The notes below the pieces were generated by a model, which saw only the letters and a list, made by a program, of their open reading frames with translations, ran no database searches and was not told the DNA's origin. From a bacterium (GTDB taxonomy: Bacteria > Actinomycetota > Acidimicrobiia > Spongiisociales > ZC4RG35): a stretch of DNA of 47,872 bases. The stretch spans positions 1-47,872 of the forward strand of contig JAPPLW010000102.1 in assembly GCA_028819345.1 (NCBI GenBank), in the 5' to 3' direction. How positions within the stretch are numbered: the first letter of the stretch is position 1; each line of letters starts with the position of its first letter. Below are positions 17,620 to 25,651 of this stretch, in pieces. A program made the position numbers and the translations under genes.

Positions 17620-18636
17620 ATGTCATCCGGATTCCTGGCCGGCAAGTGTCGGCGGAGCCTGCTGGCGACGCTGCTGACGGCGGGTTTGCTGGTGGGCGCA
17701 TGCGGCGGCGCGGACGACCCTCTCCTGATCTACTCCGGCCGGGGCGAGGAACTGGTCGGTCCGTTGATCGACGAGTTCCGGCGCTCGAGCGGCTTGGAGG
17801 TCGAGGTCAGGTATGCGGGCAGCACCGAACTGGCGGCGACCCTTCTTGAGGAGGGGTCCGGCACCGAGGCGGACGTGTTCCTCGCCCAGGACCCTGCGTC
17901 CCTGGGACTGGCGGCGCCGCTGATGGCGACCCTCCCCTCCGAGGTGATCGACGCCGTGCCCCCCCGGTTCCGGGACCGGAGCCATCGCTGGGTGGGGGTT
18001 TCGGGACGGATCCGGACCGTGATCTACGACCGTGACCAGGTCCAGGTGAGCGACCTTCCCGCCGGCATCGACGACCTGTTGAACCCCCGCTGGGCGGGCA
18101 TGATCGGCGTAGCCCCCACCAACGGGTCCTTCCTGGCCTTCGTGGCGGCGATGATCCTCGATCGCGGCGAAGCCGCCACGCTGGAGTGGTTGAAGGATCT
18201 GGCAGCCCTGGATCCCTTGGACTACCCCAAGAACTCCCCGATCGTGGCGGCGGCCGACGCCGGAGAAGTCGGACTGGGGCTCGTGAACCACTACTACCTG
18301 CTTCGCCTGCAGGCCGAGGGAGGCGGCAAGAGGGCCGCCAACCACTTCCTCTCCGCCGGCGACCCCGGAAGCCTGGTCATGCCGTCGGGCGTGGGAGTGC
18401 TGTCGGGCTCCGAGCAATCGGAGGACGCCCACAGATTCATCGAGTTCCTGCTCTCGGAGACCACGCAGCGACACTTCGCCGAGCAGACCTACGAATACCC
18501 CTTGGCGGCCGGCGTCAGGCCAGCGGCGAGCCTCCCGCCCATCGACTCCATCCCGACTCCGGACATAGATCTCTCCGACCTGCACACGGCGCTGGAGCGG
18601 GCCACCGACTTGGTCGCCGAAGCGGGACTCCTGTAG
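17620..18636 (+). CDS. fbpA: Ferric iron ABC transporter solute-binding lipoprotein
   Basis: 338 residues from the ATG at 17620, which has GGGGTGATC just upstream and lies downstream of the promoter. A lipoprotein signal (RRSLLATLLTAGLLVGAC, Cys28) leads to a family 1-type iron-binding fold: LLIYSGRGEELVGPLIDEF, EADVFLAQDPASLG, and the tyrosine-bearing GLVNHYYLLRL that coordinates Fe3+ in FbpA/FutA proteins. It captures ferric iron outside the membrane for the permease and ATPase encoded next. Twelve bases separate it from the permease gene. Confidence 0.88.
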   Translation: MSSGFLAGKCRRSLLATLLTAGLLVGACGGADDPLLIYSGRGEELVGPLIDEFRRSSGLEVEVRYAGSTELAATLLEEGSGTEADVFLAQDPASLGLAAPLMATLPSEVIDAVPPRFRDRSHRWVGVSGRIRTVIYDRDQVQVSDLPAGIDDLLNPRWAGMIGVAPTNGSFLAFVAAMILDRGEAATLEWLKDLAALDPLDYPKNSPIVAAADAGEVGLGLVNHYYLLRLQAEGGGKRAANHFLSAGDPGSLVMPSGVGVLSGSEQSEDAHRFIEFLLSETTQRHFAEQTYEYPLAAGVRPAASLPPIDSIPTPDIDLSDLHTALERATDLVAEAGLL

Positions 18637-18648
18637 CTTTCCACCGAG

Positions 18649-20235
18649 ATGATGGAGGCAGCGCACCCGGCTCCCCGCCTCAGGGCGCTGCCTCCCAACA
18701 CTTGGTGGTGGGTGCTGGCCGGGGTGGTGATGCTACCGGCCGCCGCTCCCCTCGGGGTGCTGGCCTACGGGCTGGTGAGCGGCGTGGTCACCACCGTGCC
18801 CATCGGGCGACTGCTGGAACTGGCGGCCAACACCGGGGCGCTGGGCGCCGCCGTCACATCGACCTCCTTATTAATCGGCGGCGCCAGCGCCTGGCTGGTG
18901 TCCCGCACCGACCTCCCGGGCAAGAAGTTGGCCACGGTCCTGGTCCTCACGCCCTTCGCCGTCCCTTCCTTCGTGGGAGCCTTGGCTCTCCTGGGCGCCA
19001 CCGGCGCCGACGGGATACTGTCCACCGCCTGGGCCTGGATGGGAGGAGGCGTCATTCGCTACCCGTCGGGGTTCTGGGCGGCTTGGCTGGTGCTGACTCT
19101 GATCTCGGTGCCCCTGGTGCACCTGGCCGTCGCCCCGGCGGTCCGCTCCATCAATCCCACCCTGGAGGAGGCGGCCCGGGGACTGGGCGCCGGGCGGCTG
19201 AAGGTGTTCTGGACGGTCACCCTCCCCCAACTCCGGCCGTCCCTGACCGCCGGAGCGTTGCTGGTGGGCCTGTACACGCTCTCCGATTTCGGGGCGGTCT
19301 CCCTGCTCCGCTACGACACCTTCACCCGCGCCATCTACCTCGAGTACGCCGGCCGGGTCGATCGGCGGCCGGCACTGGGACTGGCGGCGGTGCTGGCCGG
19401 GGTGGCGGTGCTGCTGGTGTGGCTGGAGAGGAGCACCCGCACCCGGGGAGTGTGGTTCACCGCCAGGCCGCGCCGCACCGGGTCGCCGGTGCGCTTGGGC
19501 CTGGGCGGGAAGATCCTCGGGTGGGGGTTTCTCGGAACCCTGGTGACGGTCTCCCTGCTGGTCCCGGTGGCGGTGCTGATCGCCTGGGTGATGAGGGGTC
19601 TGATCTCAGGGGTCCTGGTCGACCAACCGTGGGCCGAGTTGGGGCGTTCGATGTGGGTGGCCCTGCTAACCGCCCTGGTGGCCGCGGTGGTGGTGGCGCC
19701 GGTGGCGATGGTGACCACGCGTTATCGGAACCGTTGGGCAGGCCTCCTGGAGGGCGGGGCGTGGGCGCTGTACGGCGTCCCCCACATCGCGGTGGGAATG
19801 GCGATGATCGTGTTCACCCTGTGGCTGGCGCGGCCCCTGTACCAGACCCTGGCGCTCCTGGTGGGGGTGTACGTGGTGATGTTCCTGCCCCAGATCCTCG
19901 GGCCCAGCCGGGACTCCCTGGGACGGGTGTCTCCCTCCATGGAGGAGGCGTCCCGCAGCCTGGGGAAGTCACCGCTCCGTACCTTCACGGGCATCACGCT
20001 CCCCCTGATGGCCCCGGGTCTCCTGTCGGGGGCGGCTCTGGTTTTCCTGACCACCCTCAGGGAACTCCCCGCCGCGCTGTTGCTCCGCCCGGCCGGGTTC
20101 GAGACCCTGGCCATCCGGGTTTGGAGCGCCACCGGGGAGGGGTTTTACACTCAGGGTGCACTGGCCGGGCTGCTGTTGCTGCTGGTAGCAGCTCTTCCCC
20201 TGGCCGTCGTGACCCGCCATGAACTCATTCGCTGA
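18649..20235 (+). CDS. fbpB: Ferric iron ABC transporter permease
   Basis: 528 residues with about twelve membrane helices, formed of two fused homologous halves as usual for FbpB. Each half has the ATPase-docking EAA loop: EEAARGLGAGRLKVFWTVTL in the first and EEASRSLGKSPLRTFTGITL in the second. It is the channel subunit of the iron importer, between the binding protein and the ATPase gene; the latter overlaps its 3' end by 17 bases. Confidence 0.9.
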   Translation: MMEAAHPAPRLRALPPNTWWWVLAGVVMLPAAAPLGVLAYGLVSGVVTTVPIGRLLELAANTGALGAAVTSTSLLIGGASAWLVSRTDLPGKKLATVLVLTPFAVPSFVGALALLGATGADGILSTAWAWMGGGVIRYPSGFWAAWLVLTLISVPLVHLAVAPAVRSINPTLEEAARGLGAGRLKVFWTVTLPQLRPSLTAGALLVGLYTLSDFGAVSLLRYDTFTRAIYLEYAGRVDRRPALGLAAVLAGVAVLLVWLERSTRTRGVWFTARPRRTGSPVRLGLGGKILGWGFLGTLVTVSLLVPVAVLIAWVMRGLISGVLVDQPWAELGRSMWVALLTALVAAVVVAPVAMVTTRYRNRWAGLLEGGAWALYGVPHIAVGMAMIVFTLWLARPLYQTLALLVGVYVVMFLPQILGPSRDSLGRVSPSMEEASRSLGKSPLRTFTGITLPLMAPGLLSGAALVFLTTLRELPAALLLRPAGFETLAIRVWSATGEGFYTQGALAGLLLLLVAALPLAVVTRHELIR

Positions 20236-21313
20236 CCACCGCCCCCTATCAGCCCGCGCTCTCCACAAGAGCTTCGACGGGACCGTCGCCCTGGATGACT
20301 TCAACCTGGAGGTGGAGAGCGGTTCCCTCCTGACCGTGCTGGGGCCGTCGGGGGTGGGGAAGACTACCGCCCTGCGGATCCTGGCCGGCTTCGAGATGCC
20401 CGACTCGGGGACCGTGCGGGTCAACGGCCAGACCGTCAACGGTCCCGGGGTGTTCGTGCCGCCCGAGCGCCGTCAGGTGGGCATGGTCTTCCAGGACTAT
20501 GCGCTCTTTCCACACCTCAACGTGGGTCGCAACGTCGCCTTCGGGCTCGACGCCCACCCTCGCGACCAGCGCGTGTCGGTGGTGCTGGAGATGGTGGGCC
20601 TGGCCGGTTTCGAGAAGCGGATGCCGCACGAGTTGTCGGCCGGCCAGCAGCAGCGGGTGGCCCTGGCCAGGGCCCTGGCGCCCGGCCCACAGGTGATCCT
20701 GGCCGACGAGCCCTTCTCCAACCTGGACGCCGCCCTGCGCAAGAGACTCCGCGCCGAGGTGCGCTCCATCCTCCGGGAGGCGCGGACCACCACCATCATG
20801 GTGACCCACGACCAGGAGGAGGCCCTAGCGGTGAGCGACCAGTTGGCTCTGATGAACGAGGGCCGGGTGGTGCAGACCGGCCCTCCCGACCACGTGTACC
20901 GGAACCCGGCGACCTCTTGGGTGGCCGAGTTCCTGGGCGACGCCGACTTCTTCGACGCCCACGCCAAGGGAGGGCGGATCACGACCCCGTTCGGCACCTT
21001 TCCCACCACCCGGTCGGGCAAGGTGAAGGTGATGGTGCGCCCCGAGTCGGTCACGGTCTTCCCCCATGCACAGGGAGTAGCCGTGGTTACCTACCGGGAG
21101 TTCTTCGGACACGACCAATTGCTGTCGGTGAAACTGCCGGGAAAGATCACCCTGCGCGCCCGTTGCTGGCCCCAACCGGCCCTGGCGCCCGGAGACCGGG
21201 TGGCGGTGTCGGTGGACGGCATCCACATCTTCGACGAGCCTCAGGCGCCCCCCGCCCCGCCGGAGACCCTGCCGGGCACCCCCCTCCCCCAGCGGGTGGT
21301 CATTCCTCGCTAG
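20219..21313 (+). CDS. fbpC: Ferric iron ABC transporter ATP-binding protein
   Basis: 364 residues. Walker A GPSGVGKTT at residues 42-50, Q-loop FQDYALFPHL, signature LSAGQQQRVALARAL, Walker B VILADEPFSNLD and H-loop MVTHDQEEA are all intact. The C-terminal TOBE-type extension (about residues 230-340) is of the kind seen in FbpC/PotA ATPases and often senses substrate. It powers iron uptake together with the two preceding products. Confidence 0.9.
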   Translation: MNSFADHRPLSARALHKSFDGTVALDDFNLEVESGSLLTVLGPSGVGKTTALRILAGFEMPDSGTVRVNGQTVNGPGVFVPPERRQVGMVFQDYALFPHLNVGRNVAFGLDAHPRDQRVSVVLEMVGLAGFEKRMPHELSAGQQQRVALARALAPGPQVILADEPFSNLDAALRKRLRAEVRSILREARTTTIMVTHDQEEALAVSDQLALMNEGRVVQTGPPDHVYRNPATSWVAEFLGDADFFDAHAKGGRITTPFGTFPTTRSGKVKVMVRPESVTVFPHAQGVAVVTYREFFGHDQLLSVKLPGKITLRARCWPQPALAPGDRVAVSVDGIHIFDEPQAPPAPPETLPGTPLPQRVVIPR

Positions 21314-21372
21314 GGCGCCCTCCAAGGGAGTGAGCCAGGGTCGACTGATCACTCGGAAACTCAGGGCGCATG

Positions 21373-21398
21373 TCTACTAATTCAGTAGAAGTTAGTAG
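21373..21398. other. Short inverted repeats between convergent genes
   Basis: TCTACT (21373-21378) pairs with AGTAGA (21384-21389), and CTACTAA (21374-21380) with TTAGTAG (21392-21398). The mutually exclusive hairpins lie between fbpC and the convergent vapC. They could end transcription, but no T-run follows. Confidence 0.3.
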
Positions 21399-21443
21399 GT
21401 ATTAGTAGTAGGAAGCCCCTGGATCTACTCCGCCCCGAGGCCC

Positions 21444-21842
21444 TTACTCGGCGGCGTTGATCCGGTTGATGGGGCCCGGCCAGTCGAGAACTAGGCGGTC
21501 GGCGGTCATCAGCCGATGTCCTTCCAGGGCGGTGGCCACGATCAGACGGTCCGCCGGGTCGCCGTGCAACTCGGGAAGAAGTCCCGCGCGAGCCGCTATC
21601 ACGCCATCCACGGGGATCTCCACCAGTCCCTCATTGAGGAGGTCACGGCGCCAGGCGCCCAGGTCGATCCGCATGTCCAGACCACCCTTGCGGAGCCGCA
21701 TGCCGACTTCCCAGAAGGAGATCGCCGAGACCGCCGCGCTTCCTTCCTCGACCGCACCCTCCAACAGACGGCGTGACTCCGGGCCCAGCCTGCGGTCTCC
21801 CCTTTCCTGCCACACCAGGACATGGGTGTCGAGGAGTATCAA
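21444..21842 (-). CDS. vapC: PIN-domain toxin (VapC family)
   Basis: 132 residues from the TTG at 21842, which overlaps the antitoxin stop (TTGA) and gives the standard opening LILLDTHVLVW. The acidic PIN residues are visible as Asp in LLDTH, Glu in ISFWEVGM and Asp in GDPADRLIVATAL, with TADR near the end. PIN toxins of this DTHVLxW group cleave tRNA or other RNA and are paired with Phd-type antitoxins. Translational coupling with the upstream antitoxin gene supports a functional module. Confidence 0.85.
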   Translation of the reverse strand: MILLDTHVLVWQERGDRRLGPESRRLLEGAVEEGSAAVSAISFWEVGMRLRKGGLDMRIDLGAWRRDLLNEGLVEIPVDGVIAARAGLLPELHGDPADRLIVATALEGHRLMTADRLVLDWPGPINRINAAE

Positions 21843-22117
21843 AACAGGTCCTCTCCATGACTGGGGGAATCGTCGAACCACTCGGCGGGCATGGGAGAGA
21901 CGATGTCCCCGTCGACGCGAATGTTCTCCCGGTTGCGGCCGAAGGTCATCCTCGGCTTGTCCTGGTAAGGAGCCAGGCGCGAGACAGGGCGGCCGTGCTT
22001 GGTGATGACCAGTTCCTCACCGCTGGCCGCCACCTCGTCCATGAGCTTCAGGCACTTGGCCTTGAACTCCGAGGCCTTGATCTCCCGCGGTCTGGCGACC
22101 TTCTCCCCAGCAGGCAT
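21839..22117 (-). CDS. Phd/YefM-type antitoxin
   Basis: 92 residues from the ATG at 22117, which has AGGAG six bases upstream. The sequence IKASEFKAKCLKLMDEVAASGEELVITKHGRPVSRLAPY is the DNA-binding half of the Phd/YefM family. The acidic C-terminal tail would wrap and inhibit the PIN toxin. A perfect 18-bp palindrome lies 40-57 bases upstream, probably its own operator. Confidence 0.87.
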   Translation of the reverse strand: MPAGEKVARPREIKASEFKAKCLKLMDEVAASGEELVITKHGRPVSRLAPYQDKPRMTFGRNRENIRVDGDIVSPMPAEWFDDSPSHGEDLF

Positions 22118-22156
22118 GACTCTCTCCTGTCGTTTTATGACCACTATCGTACTTTG

Positions 22157-22174
22157 ATATGACTATAGTCATAT
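22157..22174. promoter_or_regulatory. Perfect 18-bp palindrome, likely antitoxin operator
   Basis: ATATGACTATAGTCATAT is its own reverse complement. Weaker related half-sites (TATGACCACTAT before it and ATAGTGACCATA after it) flank it on both sides, giving a symmetric operator region as expected for Phd-type autoregulation. It may also serve as the promoter area for the antitoxin-toxin transcript. Confidence 0.7.
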
Positions 22175-22241
22175 TCCATAGCAATAGTGACCATATTTTC
22201 CCCGGACCATCACCAAGCTGAGGGCGTCCGATCCAGATTCG

Positions 22242-22652
22242 CTAGGGGACCACTTCGAAGTGACCGCCATCGAGGGGGCGCAGCACGCGGAAGTGCGTCT
22301 GGTCCAGGGTGAGTATGGTGCGGGTGCGGTAACGGTGGGCCAGCATCACCAGGGAGGCGTCGGTTATGCCGACACCCAAGTCGCGATAGCGTTCCACCAC
22401 CTCGGTGGCGGCTGCAAGGTCATCGGCATCCATGGTGGCCAGGTGATAGGCACCACCCGCCAATTCCCGTAGTACCTCCAACTCCCACTGCACGCCGTAG
22501 CGGGTTGTCACCAGGTAATCGATCTCGCCGATCACGAACGGAGAGACCACCATGTCCGGGTCCTTGGCCTCTATCCAAGCTGCGACCCGGTCATGTTGTG
22601 AACCGGACTCGATGAAGAAAGAAAGGAGACCGCTGGTGTCAGCGATGATCAC
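22242..22652 (-). CDS. vapC: PIN-domain toxin (VapC family), second copy
   Basis: 136 residues starting with GTG at 22652, overlapping the antitoxin stop (GTGA). The opening IIADTSGLLSFF carries the first PIN Asp; Glu in VIGEIDYLV, Asp in GITDASLVMLA and Asp in ILTLDQTHF complete the acidic site. It belongs to a different VapC subgroup from the preceding toxin, so the two modules are not a duplication. Predicted RNase, held inactive by the ribbon-helix-helix antitoxin encoded just upstream. Confidence 0.85.
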   Translation of the reverse strand: MIIADTSGLLSFFIESGSQHDRVAAWIEAKDPDMVVSPFVIGEIDYLVTTRYGVQWELEVLRELAGGAYHLATMDADDLAAATEVVERYRDLGVGITDASLVMLAHRYRTRTILTLDQTHFRVLRPLDGGHFEVVP

Positions 22653-22867
22653 CTCTCGCCGAATCCCTTCATGTACTCATCGATGTCTCTTAACCACAGG
22701 TCGTCGCCCGGAAGAATCCCCGGCCGAGGCTTGGGGCGGGCCACCGCGTCCTCGATGGCCTGGCGAATCACCTCGGCTTCAGAGCACGAGCGTTGTCGCG
22801 CTGCGCGCGCCACGTCACGCTTCAGTGACTCCGGCAGATAGATCGTGGTCTTGATCATGCCATACAT
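22649..22867 (-). CDS. vapB: Ribbon-helix-helix antitoxin (VapB/CopG type)
   Basis: 72 residues from the ATG at 22867, with GGTGG four bases upstream; an ATG at 22858 is an alternative. MIKTTIYLPESLKRDVARAA is the beta strand and first helix of the ribbon-helix-helix fold, followed by SEAEVIRQAIEDAV. The tail (GDDLWLRDIDEYMKGFGER) would bind the PIN toxin. The stop overlaps the toxin start. Confidence 0.86.
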   Translation of the reverse strand: MYGMIKTTIYLPESLKRDVARAARQRSCSEAEVIRQAIEDAVARPKPRPGILPGDDLWLRDIDEYMKGFGER

Positions 22868-23059
22868 AGTACCACCCGTAGCAAGGCCGGTCCGGTCGCT
22901 ATTGAGGCTGGAAGTCGTCTTGGTCTTACCCATCGGCCACATTCTGCAATGAGACGGGTGGGCCTTGGCGCGTGCAGGGCCGGAGATCTTCGCAACCTTT
23001 CAGTTCTATTGCCCATTCCGGCTCGACGGGCCCGTAGCCAGAGCTACCCCGTCGGCAAC

Positions 23060-23065
23060 TAGCCT
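23060..23065 (+). promoter_or_regulatory. Candidate -10 box TAGCCT
   Basis: TAGCCT ends seven bases before the ATG at 23073. No ribosome site lies between them, suggesting a leaderless transcript and supporting that ATG over the in-frame TTG at 22965. Confidence 0.42.
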
Positions 23066-23072
23066 GTGGCGG

Positions 23073-24464
23073 ATGAACGCCGCGGAGTTCCGCAAGCACG
23101 GGTACCAGTTGATCGACTGGCTGGCCGATTACTGGGAGGGGATCGAGAACCGGCCCATCCTTCCCGACGTCGAACCGGGAGAGATCCGGTCGCGGATGCC
23201 GGACCGGGCCCCCGAGCGCCCCGAACCGTTCGCCGAGATCATGGCCGACCTGGACCGAATCGTGATGCCGGGAATCACCCACTGGCAGTCGCCCGGGTGG
23301 TTCGCCTTCTTCCCTGCCAACTCGTCGCCCCCGGCGGTCCTGGGCGAGTTGGCCGCCGCCGGCCTGGGCGTGCAGGGGATGCTTTGGGCCACCAGTCCGG
23401 CCTGCACGGAGGTGGAATCACAGGTGATGGACTGGCTGGTGGACTTGATGGGCCTGCCCCAGGACTGGAAGACCACCGGACCCGGAGGCGGGGTGATCCA
23501 GGGGACCGCCTCGGAGGCCACCCACCTGGCGGTGGTCATCGCCCGGCACCTCAAGTCCCGCGAAGTCGCCGCCGACGAGATGGTGGCCTACACCTCCGCC
23601 CAGGCGCACTCCTCGGTGGAGAAGGGAGCGCGGGTGGCGGGAATCGGCCACCTGCGCCTGGTGGAGACCGACGAGAACCAGGCCATGTCCCCCGCCGCCC
23701 TCGCGCGCGCCATCGCAGCCGACCGGACGGGCGGCCTGACGCCGGCGTTCGTGGCCAGCACCGTGGGCACCACGGGGACCACCGCGGTCGACCCGGTGCG
23801 GGCGATCGGCGAGATCGCCCGCACAGAGGGCATGTGGCACCACGTGGACGCCGCCTTCTCGGGAACCGCCATGATCTGTCCCGAGTTCCGCCACTTCCAG
23901 GACGGCCTGGAGTTGGTGGACAGCTATGTCTTCAACCCCCACAAGTGGATGTTCACCAATTTCGACTGCTCGGCCACCTACTTCGCCGACCGCCGCCCGA
24001 TGATCGACGCGCTGAGCATCACTCCCCCCTACCTCCGCAACCGGGCCACCGAGGCCGGCGCCGTGATCGACTACCGCGACTGGCAGGTGCCGCTGGGGAG
24101 ACGCTTTCGGGCCCTGAAGCTGTGGTTCGTGCTCCGCTCCTACGGCGCCGAGGGGATCAGGGCAAAGGTCCGCGAAGACGTTCGCCTGGCGCGGTGGCTG
24201 ACCGAACGAATCGAGGCCCATCCGAGCCTCGAGATGGTGGCGCCGACCACCTTCTCCCTGGTCTCGTTCCGCCACTCCGGAAGCGACGAGGAGACCTCCC
24301 GGCTGGCGGAGGGGATCAACGCCTCCGGCTGGGCGTACGTCACCGCCTCGGTGCTGGACGACCGGCCCTTCATCAGGGTCTCGATCGGCCAGACCAACAC
24401 CGCCGCCCGCCATGTCCGCCGCCTCTGGGAACTGATCGACCGGCTATCGAAGGAGCACGCATGA
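23073..24464 (+). CDS. PLP-dependent amino acid decarboxylase (group II, aromatic type)
   Basis: 463 residues from the ATG at 23073; the opening NAAEFRKHGYQLIDWLADYW matches the N terminus of aromatic-L-amino-acid and related decarboxylases. THWQSPGWFAFFPANSS and the cofactor site HVDAAFSG (Asp259) and NPHKWMFTNFD (Lys291, the Schiff-base lysine) are conserved. Members turn tryptophan, DOPA, tyrosine, phenylalanine or histidine into amines. The next two genes follow with ATGA overlap (racemase-like) and a 13-base gap (VOC protein). The amino acid substrate cannot be told from sequence. Confidence 0.88.
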   Translation: MNAAEFRKHGYQLIDWLADYWEGIENRPILPDVEPGEIRSRMPDRAPERPEPFAEIMADLDRIVMPGITHWQSPGWFAFFPANSSPPAVLGELAAAGLGVQGMLWATSPACTEVESQVMDWLVDLMGLPQDWKTTGPGGGVIQGTASEATHLAVVIARHLKSREVAADEMVAYTSAQAHSSVEKGARVAGIGHLRLVETDENQAMSPAALARAIAADRTGGLTPAFVASTVGTTGTTAVDPVRAIGEIARTEGMWHHVDAAFSGTAMICPEFRHFQDGLELVDSYVFNPHKWMFTNFDCSATYFADRRPMIDALSITPPYLRNRATEAGAVIDYRDWQVPLGRRFRALKLWFVLRSYGAEGIRAKVREDVRLARWLTERIEAHPSLEMVAPTTFSLVSFRHSGSDEETSRLAEGINASGWAYVTASVLDDRPFIRVSIGQTNTAARHVRRLWELIDRLSKEHA

Positions 24465-25120
24465 CCGACGCCACCGAAACCAGCGCCAGGGTGGTGATGA
24501 TCAACCCCAACAGCACCGGGTACATCACCCGACAACTCGCCCAGGCCGCCTCGGACACGCCCGGATCAGGACTGGAGGTGGAGGTGATCACCAGTCACGG
24601 GGGGCCGCCGGCCATCTCCTCCGACCAGGACGTGGTGGATGCGGTCGCCCCGATGCTCGAGCGGCTGAGACAGCACCCGGCGGACGCCTACGTGGTGGGA
24701 TGCTTCTCCGACCCGGGCCTGGCCCAGGCTCGGGCGGAGTTCGACGCGCCGGTGTTCGGGATCGCCGAGTCCTCGATCCGGGTCGCCCGGGACATCTCGC
24801 CTTCGATCGGGATCATCGCCGGAATGGAGGGCGCCATCCCCCGCCACACCGTCTACTGGGAAAAGCTGGGCGCCATGGACGACATAGTCGGGGAGATCGC
24901 CTGCGGCCGGGGGGTGCTGGACCTGGAGAGCGAGGAGGCCTACCAGGACGTGCTGTCCGCCGGCGCCCGGTTGCAGGAAGCCGGCGCCGGGGTGCTGGTG
25001 CTGGGCTGCGCGGGCATGACCAAGATGGCCGACCGGCTTTCGGACGACCTCGGCCTTCCGGTGGTGGAACCCTGCCGCGCCGCCCTGCAGAGGGCTGCCG
25101 AAGCCCTGTCCAGCCTCTGA
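24461..25120 (+). CDS. Asp/Glu/hydantoin racemase-family protein
   Basis: 219 residues starting inside the decarboxylase stop (ATGA), with AAGGAG just upstream. VVMINPNSTGYITRQL is the usual opening of hydantoin/allantoin racemases. The two catalytic cysteines are both present: Cys81 in YVVGCFSDPG and Cys183 in LVLGCAGMT. Members invert hydantoins or amino acids, or isomerise maleate. Coupling to a decarboxylase suggests supply of the right substrate enantiomer, which is inference. Confidence 0.85.
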   Translation: MTDATETSARVVMINPNSTGYITRQLAQAASDTPGSGLEVEVITSHGGPPAISSDQDVVDAVAPMLERLRQHPADAYVVGCFSDPGLAQARAEFDAPVFGIAESSIRVARDISPSIGIIAGMEGAIPRHTVYWEKLGAMDDIVGEIACGRGVLDLESEEAYQDVLSAGARLQEAGAGVLVLGCAGMTKMADRLSDDLGLPVVEPCRAALQRAAEALSSL

Positions 25121-25133
25121 ATACCCCGAAGGC

Positions 25134-25595
25134 ATGAACCCGATCTCTCATCCTCACCCCACCCGCATCAAGGCGGTCACCGTGGACGTCAACCATCCCC
25201 ACCTCATGGCCGAGTTCTGGGCCTTCGCCCTGGGATACGTCATCCAGCCCCCGCCCCAGGGCTTCGAAACCTGGGAGGCTTTTGCGGACGCTCTGAACCT
25301 GTCGACCGAGGAGCGGGAGCGATACTCAGCGGTGGTCGACCCTCAGGGGATCGGCCCCCGGATCCTGTTCCAGAAGGTGGCGGAGGGAAAGGCCGTAAAG
25401 AACCGGTGGCACCTGGACATCGACGTTGTGGACCCGTCCCTGCCCGAGGAGGAACATGACCATGACCGGGAGGCCAAGATAGCGGCCCTGATCGCCAGAG
25501 GCGCCACCGAGATAGAGCGCTTCGACGAGCCGGTGGGAAGGTGGGTGTTGATGACCGATCCCGAGGACAACGAGTTCTGCGTCCTGGGCGCCTGA
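25134..25595 (+). CDS. VOC/glyoxalase-like domain protein
   Basis: 153 residues in two beta-alpha-beta-beta-beta modules: RIKAVTVDVNHPHLMAEFWAFALGYV opens the first, and NRWHLDIDVVDP and GRWVLMTDPEDNEFCVLG are in the second. This is the glyoxalase-like subgroup common in actinobacteria, of which few members have a known reaction. The usual metal-binding His/Glu are plausible in VNHPH, WHLDID and DNEFCVL. It follows the racemase gene by 13 bases and is likely co-transcribed with it. Confidence 0.8.
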   Translation: MNPISHPHPTRIKAVTVDVNHPHLMAEFWAFALGYVIQPPPQGFETWEAFADALNLSTEERERYSAVVDPQGIGPRILFQKVAEGKAVKNRWHLDIDVVDPSLPEEEHDHDREAKIAALIARGATEIERFDEPVGRWVLMTDPEDNEFCVLGA

Positions 25596-25651
25596 GCAAA
25601 CCGAGACAAACCACCCCACGGGGAGCCTCACTCGAATGGGGTCCCCGTTAC

